Assembly: GCA_030627405.1 (NCBI GenBank)
Contig: DAOUSD010000019.1
Coordinates: forward strand, 1 to 13,511
Direction of reading: 5' to 3'
DNA length: 13,511 nucleotides
DNA from: Deltaproteobacteria bacterium
GTDB taxonomy: Bacteria; Desulfobacterota; Desulfobacteria; Desulfobacterales; ETH-SRB1
Shown in pieces: positions 7,226 to 13,320 of this stretch. The first letter of the stretch is position 1; each line of letters starts with the position of its first letter. Position numbers and translations under genes: made by a program. The notes under the pieces are model-generated. The model ran no database searches, was not told the DNA's origin, and saw nothing but the letters and a program-made list of their open reading frames with translations.

Positions 7226-8473
7226 TTATGAATTCATTGAATTTAAAAAGCTTTTATTATCTTTTGTTCCGCTCATTTTTTCAAGTAAAAATTCCATACT
7301 GTCTGAAGGATTTAATGAGGAAAGGAGTTTCCTTAATATCCAGACACGGTTAAGAGTCTCTTCATCCAGCAGCAATTCTTCTTTACGGGTACCTGATTTC
7401 TTTATATCAATCGCAGGGAATAGTCTTTTATCAGAAAGCCTTCTATCTAATTGAATTTCCATATTGCCCGTGCCCTTGAATTCCTCAAAAATAACTTCAT
7501 CCATCCGGCTTCCTGTATCAACCAGAGCAGTTGCTATGATAGTAAGGCTTCCACCTTCTTCAATATTTCTGGCCGCTCCAAAAAAACGTTTCGGCCGCTG
7601 GAGAGCATTTGAATCAACTCCTCCGGAAAGAATTTTTCCGCTTGGCGGCATAACAGAATTATAGGCACGCGCAAGTCTTGTTACGCTATCCAGCAGAATA
7701 ATAACATCCTTTTTATGTTCCACCAGCCTTTTTGCCTTTTCGATCACCATTTCGGCGACCTGAACATGTCTTTCGGAAGGTTCATCAAACGTTGAGCTTA
7801 TGACTTCCGCATTAACGGATCGTTGCATATCCGTCACTTCTTCAGGGCGTTCATCAATCAGAAGAATAAAAGGAATAATATCTTTATGGCTGGCAATAAC
7901 ACTGTTGGCAATATTTTGCAAAAGCATCGTTTTCCCTGACCTGGGGGGTGAAACGATCAGGCCTCTCTGGCCAAAACCAATAGGAATCATAAGATCCATT
8001 ATTCGTGCGGAGTAATTATCGGAAGAACCTTCAAGGTTTATTTTTCTGTTAGGATAAAGCGGGGTCAAATTATCAAAAAGGATCTTTTCCCTGGCCACTT
8101 CAGGATCTTCATAGTTTACAGCCTCAACTTTCAAAAGCGCAAAATACCGTTCAGACTCTTTTGGCCGTCGGACCTGCCCCGACACAGTATCTCCTGTCCG
8201 CAGATTGAACCGACGTATCTGTGACGGAGAAACATAAATGTCATCAGGACCGGGAAGATAATTGGAATTAGGCGATCTCAAGAACCCAAATCCGTCAGGT
8301 AATATCTCAAGTGTTCCTTCGCCGAATATTAAACCATCCTTTTCAATCTGGGCCTGCAGGAGGGCAAAAACAAGATCCTGCCTTCGCATTCCGGCAGCAC
8401 CATCAATATTAAAACTCTTTGCCATATCTGTCAGCTCACTTATTTTCTTGTCTTTTAATTCAACTATGTTCAT
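7226..8473 (-). CDS. rho: Transcription termination factor Rho
   Basis: Hexameric RNA-dependent ATPase and helicase that terminates transcription. At 415 residues it is near the E. coli length (419). The N-terminal Rho-N helical domain covers about 1-45. The OSB RNA-binding domain covers about 47-125, with LPDGFGFLRSP (58-68) as primary site. The ATPase core has Walker A SPPRSGKT (175-182), LLIDERPEEV (204-213), Walker B VIILLDSVTR (257-266) and the Q-loop/R-loop region SGGVDSNALQRPKRFFGAARN (283-303). The start ATG at 8473 follows a GGGG ribosome site. It lacks the long insert found in some actinobacterial Rho proteins. It leads the minus-strand supercluster, with a 569-base gap upstream. 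Confidence 0.98.
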   Translation of the reverse strand: MNIVELKDKKISELTDMAKSFNIDGAAGMRRQDLVFALLQAQIEKDGLIFGEGTLEILPDGFGFLRSPNSNYLPGPDDIYVSPSQIRRFNLRTGDTVSGQVRRPKESERYFALLKVEAVNYEDPEVAREKILFDNLTPLYPNRKINLEGSSDNYSARIMDLMIPIGFGQRGLIVSPPRSGKTMLLQNIANSVIASHKDIIPFILLIDERPEEVTDMQRSVNAEVISSTFDEPSERHVQVAEMVIEKAKRLVEHKKDVIILLDSVTRLARAYNSVMPPSGKILSGGVDSNALQRPKRFFGAARNIEEGGSLTIIATALVDTGSRMDEVIFEEFKGTGNMEIQLDRRLSDKRLFPAIDIKKSGTRKEELLLDEETLNRVWILRKLLSSLNPSDSMEFLLEKMSGTKDNKSFLNSMNS

Positions 8474-8707
8474 TAAAATTTACCCCATTACTTGTCATTA
8501 TTCTTACAAACCCAATAAACCGTATTTCTCACAGCATTCAGACTTCGTCACCCAATTAAGGGCTCGCTCAAAATCTTTAATACTGATTTCTTGCACCCCC
8601 TCACTTTATTTTATCTTCGATGGCGGAATGAGTGAAACGGCAAAAGCTAATTCCGGATGGGTCACTTGCTAATACAGTAATTAATAGACTGGTTCCCTGC
8701 TGGTTGT

Positions 8708-8910
8708 TAGAGACCTTTGCAAAACGCCCCCTTTTGCCCAATTAGCGCTAAAAGTTAGCGCTGATGCTTCACTTCGTGTCACTAAAGTGCCAGCGTCAGG
8801 TTCAAATTTTAAGCCTCGAAAGAGGGCGAACACAGAGGTTCGCCCCTACTGTATTCCCGAAGTTAAAATTTTTGCCTTGAACAAAATTGAATATTTTTCA
8901 AAGGGCTCTA
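8708..8910. mobile_element. MITE-like element with terminal inverted repeats
   Basis: The left end AGAGACCTTTGCAAAA (8709-8724) and right end (8894-8909) are inverted complements at 14 of 16 positions, and both are bordered by TA (8708-8709 and 8909-8910). Inside lies a perfect palindrome, GGGCGAAC (8824-8831) / GTTCGCCC (8838-8845), with a 6-base loop. Two copies of TTAGCGCT also occur (8742-8762). At about 200 bases it has no transposase and would need one supplied in trans. The TA borders fit a TA-targeting insertion sequence. The IS family is not assigned. Confidence 0.55.
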
Positions 8911-8996
8911 TTATGGAGGAATATAAATTTGTTTAGTTTAGTGATTTTTTAATTCAGAAGAATTTAAAAGGTATTCTCTCCAATAGGTGGGCTTAC

Positions 8997-9013
8997 TACC
9001 TTAAATTAAGGTA
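8997..9013. repeat. Small AT-rich palindrome downstream of coaE
   Basis: TACCTTA (8997-9003) and TAAGGTA (9007-9013) pair perfectly around a 3-base loop, about 30 bases past the coaE stop. It may end coaE transcripts, but it lacks a downstream T run on the minus strand and is AT-rich, so it would be a weak terminator at best. Confidence 0.3.
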
Positions 9014-9042
9014 ATTAAAAATAACTTACGATTTTTTGTTTG

Positions 9043-9684
9043 TCAAGCACTTTCAATACTTTTTTCGTATTTTCTTGTTAGTTCACTATATAAAACTTCA
9101 ACTGATTTTATCAATTGCTCGATTGAACCGTTATTTTTTATAACCGATTCAGCCCGTTTAATCTTTTCTTCTTCAGGCATCTGTAAGTTGAAAAGAGATT
9201 TTGCATCATAGCGTGAAACTTTATCCCGGCGCATCAGCCTTTCAATCCGCAATTCATAGTCGGCGCTAACCGTTATGACCAAATCGAACATGTCTTCCAG
9301 ACAAAGTTCAAAAACAAGAGGTATTTCTACAAAAACAAATCTTTTAACATCTTTTTCCGCCTTATTCATTTTTAACTTAATAAACTTTATTATTTCAGGA
9401 TGTACAATTTTCTCCAGGGCTTTACGTGCAGAATCGTCATTTGCAATAATGCTTCTCAGCATTTTACGATTCAGAAAGCCGTTTTCTTTCAACACCCCTT
9501 TTCCAAAGAAATTAATTATATTTTTATAGACAGGGGTGCCGGGAGAAACAACTTCCCTTGCAATAACATCGGAAAAAACTACTTGCGCGCCCTTTTTTTT
9601 TAAAATATTACAGGCGGAAGTCTTGCCGGAACCGGCATTGCCTGTAACTGCGACCTTTATTGTCTTCTTTTTATAATTTTGCAT
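9043..9684 (-). CDS. coaE: Dephospho-CoA kinase
   Basis: Final step of coenzyme A synthesis: phosphorylates the ribose 3'-OH of dephospho-CoA using ATP. Of its 213 residues, the P-loop is VTGNAGSGKT (13-22). FSDVIAREVVSPGTP (37-51) carries the conserved Asp of the D-x-(I/L)-(A)-R motif. LEKIVHPEI is the CoA-binding HP motif region. The lid segment is RLMRRDKVSRYDA. The ATG at 9684 is the natural start, 12 residues before the P-loop strand. No clear ribosome site is visible upstream. The gene diverges from the CCA-adding-type gene with only 26 bases between the start codons. coaE upstream of rho is frequent in this lineage. Confidence 0.95.
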   Translation of the reverse strand: MQNYKKKTIKVAVTGNAGSGKTSACNILKKKGAQVVFSDVIAREVVSPGTPVYKNIINFFGKGVLKENGFLNRKMLRSIIANDDSARKALEKIVHPEIIKFIKLKMNKAEKDVKRFVFVEIPLVFELCLEDMFDLVITVSADYELRIERLMRRDKVSRYDAKSLFNLQMPEEEKIKRAESVIKNNGSIEQLIKSVEVLYSELTRKYEKSIESA

Positions 9685-9710
9685 AAAATATATGAATATT
9701 AGGTATAACC

Positions 9711-11045
9711 ATGAACAAATTAGATATAAAAATTATACCAAAAATTAAAGGCGCATATATTGTCGGCGGTTCAATAAGGGATATAATTCTTGGAAGATTT
9801 CCTTTTGATTATGACATCGCTGTTTTTGGAAATCCAGAAAAATTTGCAAAAAAAATAGCTGTAAAAAAATCAGATCACATCATTGAGTTAGGTAAGAAGG
9901 GCCACAATATAATCCGAGTAATTTCGGATAATAAAATCTTTGATATATCTTCGGCCAATGGGCAGTCTATTGAAGATGACCTTCTCAAAAGAGATTTTAC
10001 GATCAATGCCATGGCCTATTCCTTGTCATCGGGAAAGATTATTGACTGTACCGGCGGTATGAAGGACCTTGCAGACAAAAAAATCCGCATGGTTTCAGAT
10101 ACAGCATTTGAGAAAGACCCTGTGCGTCTTATCAGGGCATACAGAATAGGCGCATCACTGAATTTTGAAATCGATACAAATACGGTCTTTGCAATAAAAA
10201 AAAATGCAAGGCTTATAAAAAATTCTTCCGGCGAACGTATAAGGTCGGAATTCTTAAAGATACTGCAAACACCTGAATCACATCATTATATTTCTCAAAT
10301 GGCTGATACCGGCCTTTTATTTGCCATTTTTCCTGAACTTGGCAAATTAAAAGGATGCCTTCAGAACAGATTCCATCAATATGATGTTTTTGAGCACACA
10401 ATGAAGGCATTTTATCATCTTGAAAATATTCTTAATAACAAAATCACACACAGTATAGATGAAAATACTGCATCTCTCCTTAAATTTGCCATTCTGCTTC
10501 ATGATACAGGCAAACCCCTGGTAAAAAAAGTTGATAACGATGGGGACGTCCATTTCTACGGTCACAGCAAAAAAGGTGCCGAAATAACTAAAGAAATAAG
10601 CTCCCGGCTAAAATTATCAACAAAAGAAAAATATTTCATTGATTTCATTATCCGCAATCATATCGAACCATTGCACCTTTTTGTCGCAAAGAGCAAAGGC
10701 ACATTGACCAATAAAGGAATAACCCGCTTTTTTATAAAATGCGGGGACAATACACCCTGTCTTTTGCTTCACAGCATTGCAGATATAAAGGGGAAGGGAA
10801 ATAAAGCTAATGAAGAATTCATAGAATTCGCGAAAAATATGATCCTCAAATATTTTTCAGAGTTTATACAAAGAAAAAAAATGCATGCTCTTATTACAGG
10901 CAATGATTTAATTAATGAATTCGGCTTGTCTCCTTCTCCATTATTCAAAAAAATTATACTCAAAGTTGAAGAAGCACGGCTTTCAAATCAGATAAATACC
11001 AGGCAGGAAGCATTGTCGCTGGTAAAAAAAATATTAAACCTTTAG
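9711..11045 (+). CDS. tRNA nucleotidyltransferase / poly(A) polymerase family protein with HD domain
   Basis: Class II nucleotidyltransferase that adds all or part of the 3' CCA to tRNA, or poly(A) tails. Of its 444 residues, GGSIRD (19-24) and catalytic Asp33 and Asp35 in DYDIAVFG belong to the polymerase head. LLKRDFTINAMAY (91-103) and ERIRSE (175-180) are neck and nucleotide-selecting motifs. From about 225 there is an HD phosphohydrolase-type domain with His229, His264-Asp265 (LLHDTGKP) and His285. Some Desulfobacterota split CCA addition between CC-adding and A-adding enzymes, so the exact specificity (full CCA, A-adding or poly(A)) cannot be read from sequence. The start ATG at 9711 has an AGG-type ribosome site. 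It is divergent from coaE and ends 130 bases before cas1. Confidence 0.9.
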   Translation: MNKLDIKIIPKIKGAYIVGGSIRDIILGRFPFDYDIAVFGNPEKFAKKIAVKKSDHIIELGKKGHNIIRVISDNKIFDISSANGQSIEDDLLKRDFTINAMAYSLSSGKIIDCTGGMKDLADKKIRMVSDTAFEKDPVRLIRAYRIGASLNFEIDTNTVFAIKKNARLIKNSSGERIRSEFLKILQTPESHHYISQMADTGLLFAIFPELGKLKGCLQNRFHQYDVFEHTMKAFYHLENILNNKITHSIDENTASLLKFAILLHDTGKPLVKKVDNDGDVHFYGHSKKGAEITKEISSRLKLSTKEKYFIDFIIRNHIEPLHLFVAKSKGTLTNKGITRFFIKCGDNTPCLLLHSIADIKGKGNKANEEFIEFAKNMILKYFSEFIQRKKMHALITGNDLINEFGLSPSPLFKKIILKVEEARLSNQINTRQEALSLVKKILNL

Positions 11046-11096
11046 GAACATGGACGAAATAACTTCCCAAACTATCCATCACAGCCAGCCAGTAGG

Positions 11097-11109
11097 ACGG
11101 CCCTGCCGT
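11097..11109 (+). terminator. Possible weak terminator hairpin between the nucleotidyltransferase gene and cas1
   Basis: ACGGC (11097-11101) pairs perfectly with GCCGT (11105-11109) around a 3-base loop and is followed by TTATTTAAA. It could partly separate the upstream gene from cas1. The stem is only 5 bp, so confidence is low. No strong promoter was recognised between here and cas1. Confidence 0.3.
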
Positions 11110-11175
11110 TATTTAAACTGAGTTCCTTGGATGTGGAAATAAATAGTTCAGCAATCAGGCGAAAGGGGATTTATA

Positions 11176-12189
11176 GTGCAACTGGTAATAAACAGCGCCG
11201 GCACATATATTACACAAAAGGACGGTCTTTTCAGGCTTAAAAATAAAGACAAACGTTTTGATATTTCACCCCTGAAAATAGAATCAATCGTTATTTCCAA
11301 CAAGGCCATGATTACTACTCAGGCAATTATTGCCGCTCTTGAAAATAATATAGATGTTGTTTTTCTTGACGGATATGGCAATCCGATTGGTCGAATATGG
11401 TTTGCCAAAATGGGAAGTACAGCGCTTATACGTAGAAAGCAATTGGAAATCGCAGAAGATGAAAAAGGGCTCGAACTTGTCACAGATATGATCCGGCAGA
11501 AAATCAAAAACCAGGTCGATTTTTTAAAAAAACTTATGTATTCCCGTCCAGGCAAGGAAAATTTGTTTGAAAGCCCGATTAAGATTATTGACAGCGCTCT
11601 TTCAGCTCTCTCAATGCATAACGGAATAATTGAAGATGCAAGAAACAGCATTATGGGGTTTGAGGGCACAGCAGGCAGAGCCTATTTCCAGTGCCTGTCC
11701 AAAATAATGCCGGAAAAATATATATTTAAAGGAAGGTCGCGGCAGCCTGCCAGAAATCCATTTAATGCTGTTTTAAATTACTGCTATGGAATCCTTTACT
11801 CCAGAATCGAAAAAGCCTGCATACTGGCCGGCCTTGATCCCTATGTCGGCTTTCTTCACACCGACAACTACAATAAAAAATCGATGGTATTTGACCTTAT
11901 CGAGCCTTTTAGAATTTACGCGGAAGAGACCGCTGTATATCTCTTTACAGGCAAAAAGATAAAAGATGAATATTTTCATGCGACTGATAATGCGGTTTCT
12001 TTAAATGACAAAGGAAAACCGGTTATCGTTGATGCGATAAACAGTCATATGGAAGAAACTGTAAGATACAAAAAGAAGAATGTAAAAAGAAAGTATATCC
12101 CTCAACACGAAGCCCACAAGCTTGCGAATATACTGCTTGCTGATGAAAACGAAAAAAGGCCGGAATGGCTGGAGATTAAGGAATTCTAA
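11176..12189 (+). CDS. cas1: CRISPR-associated endonuclease/integrase Cas1
   Basis: Metal-dependent integrase that, with Cas2, inserts new spacers into CRISPR arrays. At 337 residues it is a normal length. An N-terminal beta domain (1-85, ending in GNPIGRIWFAK) is followed by the alpha-helical catalytic domain. The predicted metal ligands are Glu163 (GFEGTAGRAYFQ, 161-172), His228 (GFLHTDNYNKKS, 225-236) and Asp240/Glu243 in MVFDLIEPFR (237-246), so it looks catalytically intact. The start is GTG at 11176 with a strong AAGGGG ribosome site about 8 bases upstream; the next Met lies too far inside. There is no RT or Cas4 fusion. The subtype cannot be assigned from one gene. A four-helix-bundle gene separates it from cas2. 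Confidence 0.96.
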   Translation: MQLVINSAGTYITQKDGLFRLKNKDKRFDISPLKIESIVISNKAMITTQAIIAALENNIDVVFLDGYGNPIGRIWFAKMGSTALIRRKQLEIAEDEKGLELVTDMIRQKIKNQVDFLKKLMYSRPGKENLFESPIKIIDSALSALSMHNGIIEDARNSIMGFEGTAGRAYFQCLSKIMPEKYIFKGRSRQPARNPFNAVLNYCYGILYSRIEKACILAGLDPYVGFLHTDNYNKKSMVFDLIEPFRIYAEETAVYLFTGKKIKDEYFHATDNAVSLNDKGKPVIVDAINSHMEETVRYKKKNVKRKYIPQHEAHKLANILLADENEKRPEWLEIKEF

Positions 12190-12276
12190 CGGTGACAGGG
12201 GAAAGGGAGAGACGGGGAGAAGGAGAGAAACGGGGAAGGGTGAAACGGAGAATAGGGGAGACGGAGAATGGGGGAA
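12190..12276 (+). repeat. Polypurine tract with a tandem 16-mer, left border of the four-helix-bundle cassette
   Basis: Directly after the cas1 stop, about 87 bases are almost all G and A on the plus strand, with repeated GGGG runs. The last 32 bases are a tandem pair, ACGGAGAATAGGGGAG (12245-12260) and a second copy (12261-12276) with 14 of 16 matches. The second copy contains the ATG of the next gene (12268), and the first supplies its GGGGAG ribosome site. The 11-mer CGGAGAATGGG (12262-12272) has a perfect inverted copy at 12728-12738. CGGTGAC (12190-12196) has an inverted copy at 12708-12714. Confidence 0.75.
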
Positions 12277-12648
12277 AAGATAAAAAGCTATAAGGATTTG
12301 CGGGTTTTTCAGAATGCCATGGATGCGGCGATGAAAATTTTTCATCTGACAAAGCAGTTTCCACCTGAAGAAAAATATTCCATGGTTGATCAAATGAGGC
12401 GATCATCTCGCTCAGTTTGTGCAAATCTGGCCGAAGCGTGGCGAAAGCGACGCTATAGAGCGGCGTTTATTGCAAAACTCAGTGATGCTGAAAGTGAAGC
12501 CTGCGAGACGCAAGTGTGGATCGAATTTGCGCGAAGATGCAGTTACTTAAAAAATGATGTCTGTAATGAACTCGATGCAATTTATGATCAAATAATGGGA
12601 CAACTCGTGAAAATGATTGTTGATTCAGATAAATGGCTCATAAAGTAA
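12268..12648 (+). CDS. Four-helix-bundle protein (23S rRNA intervening-sequence protein family)
   Basis: The 126 residues are wholly helical in character. KSYKDLRVFQNAMDAAMKIFHLTKQFP (6-32) is the first helix with the typical aromatic/Asp start. MVDQMRRSSRSVCANLAEAW (39-58) matches the family's conserved 'QMRRAA-S---NIAEG' segment, and SDAESEACETQVWIEFARR (72-90) the 'ARGSL-E-ETQL' helix. Relatives include proteins encoded in 23S rRNA intervening sequences and the Avd accessory protein of diversity-generating retroelements, a nucleic-acid-binding pentamer. The biochemical role of stand-alone copies is unknown. The gene sits between cas1 and cas2, flanked by inverted purine/pyrimidine repeats, and its middle is richer in CG than its neighbours. 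Cassette-like insertion is inferred. Start ATG with GGGGAG 7 bases upstream. Confidence 0.88.
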   Translation: MGEKIKSYKDLRVFQNAMDAAMKIFHLTKQFPPEEKYSMVDQMRRSSRSVCANLAEAWRKRRYRAAFIAKLSDAESEACETQVWIEFARRCSYLKNDVCNELDAIYDQIMGQLVKMIVDSDKWLIK

Positions 12649-12675
12649 TTACCTTTTCTGAGGAAAGGTAATTAC
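12645..12675 (+). terminator. Strong hairpin at the stop codon of the four-helix-bundle gene
   Basis: Arms 12645-12658 and 12662-12675 pair over 14 bp (13 Watson-Crick and one G-T) around a 3-base TGA loop. The TAA stop codon lies inside the left arm. There is no T run after it, so it is not a classical intrinsic terminator. It could be a 3' stability stem, a bidirectional attenuator, or the end structure of a mobile cassette. Confidence 0.5.
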
Positions 12676-12745
12676 GAAACGGTGAGTGGGGGAGACGGGG
12701 AGGTTTTGTCACCGTTTCTCCATTTCTCCCATTCTCCGCTTCATT
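12676..12745. repeat. Right border inverted repeats of the four-helix-bundle cassette
   Basis: GAAACGGTGA (12676-12685) and TCACCGTTTC (12709-12718) form a perfect 10-bp inverted repeat with a G-rich 23-base loop. Beyond it, 12719-12738 is a pyrimidine tract that mirrors the left polypurine tract, including the perfect 11-base inverted copy CCCATTCTCCG (12728-12738). The whole block between cas1 and cas2 thus has inverted ends. Confidence 0.65.
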
Positions 12746-12811
12746 TACCCGGCGAGTCGCATGATAATTTATAACTACCGTACACTTTTAAAATAATCTC
12801 GAGGGAAATCC

Positions 12812-13111
12812 ATGACTTCCGTTCTTGTCTGGATAATATACGATATCGTTGAAAACAAGCCGAGAACAAAGGTGGCCAAAGAATGTAAGAAATTCGGCCT
12901 TATCAGAGTTCAAAAAAGCGTATTTCTCGGAAGGCTTGAATCAAACCGTTTTGATGAACTATCGGAAAAATGTCGTGATCTGATTGATGAAAAAACAGAC
13001 AGCGTTTACCTGTTTCCTTTCTGTCAGGAAGATTTCAGGAATATTAAGGTGCTGGGGCAGGGATTTGATAGGAAACTGGTGAATGATGAAATTTTGTCGA
13101 AGTTTTTCTGA
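12812..13111 (+). CDS. cas2: CRISPR-associated protein Cas2
   Basis: Ferredoxin-fold dimer that bridges two Cas1 dimers in the spacer-integration complex. Of its 99 residues, VLVWIIYDIVENKPRTKVAKECKKFG (4-29) has beta-1 ending in the conserved Asp11. RVQKSVFLGRLE (32-43) is the second strand motif, and DSVYLFPFCQEDFRNIKVLG (63-82) the third strand and loop. The start ATG at 12812 follows GAGG about 9 bases upstream. The four-helix-bundle cassette separates it from cas1 by 622 bases, so cas2 may rely on readthrough or its own promoter in the AT-rich 12758-12800 stretch. No CRISPR repeats follow within the window. Confidence 0.93.
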   Translation: MTSVLVWIIYDIVENKPRTKVAKECKKFGLIRVQKSVFLGRLESNRFDELSEKCRDLIDEKTDSVYLFPFCQEDFRNIKVLGQGFDRKLVNDEILSKFF

Positions 13112-13246
13112 TCCGCAGATTACCCCGATGAAATAGAAAAACAAAGGGCATTTCATAGGGCAGGCGCAGATTGCACAGAAACAAATGGAGCAATTATCAG
13201 TTCTATTTTTAATATTATTTGATATCGCAGAGATATAACCATCAAT

Positions 13247-13290
13247 TAATACTTGTATTATGTTACATGATGGATTATTTACTAAAGTAA
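13247..13290 (+). promoter_or_regulatory. Candidate promoter and operator of the AbrB-type antitoxin gene
   Basis: A perfect palindrome TAATAC-TT-GTATTA (13247-13260) overlaps a possible -35 box TTGTAT (13253-13258). A 17-base spacer leads to a possible -10 box TATTTA (13276-13281). A second palindrome TTACT-AA-AGTAA (13279-13290) covers the -10 and start region. CCATCA (13239-13244) and TGATGG (13268-13273) are a further inverted pair. This fits autorepression typical of AbrB/MazE antitoxins. The AT-rich context makes chance palindromes possible. The rest of 13112-13246 shows nothing recognisable. Confidence 0.4.
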
Positions 13291-13320
13291 GAATATATTA
13301 ATTTGAAGGATAAATATAAA

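Larger units (their letters stand above)
8474..9042. other. 569-base gene-free gap upstream of rho
   Basis: No convincing gene is seen on either strand. The rho-proximal part (8474-8707) presumably holds the rho leader and promoter, but no good -35/-10 pair was found. It contains a 30-codon minus-strand frame (8504-8596, GTG start) whose GAGGGGG is too close to the GTG to be a good ribosome site. Positions 8708-8910 are a MITE-like element listed separately. The remainder (8911-9042) is AT-rich and carries a perfect small palindrome at 8997-9013. Confidence 0.6.

Noticed and set aside
8262..8672. Plus-strand open frame overlapping the start of rho
   Set aside because: Most of it is antisense to conserved Rho codons and the remainder is gap sequence; no recognisable protein.
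8760..8825. tRNA-like segment, because GGTTCAAAT resembles a T-loop
   Set aside because: No D arm, anticodon arm or acceptor pairing could be drawn around it, and it lies within the MITE-like element.
12190..12276. Polypurine tract as a degenerate CRISPR array
   Set aside because: The repeat unit is a contiguous 16-mer tandem without unique spacers.
12001..12424. Antisense Pro/Ser/Phe-rich open frames on the minus strand
   Set aside because: They arise from the complement of the polypurine tract, overlap cas1 and the four-helix-bundle gene, and show no domain.
13112..13320. CRISPR array after cas2
   Set aside because: No direct repeat of 23-40 bases with regular spacing is present; only short unrelated palindromes are seen.
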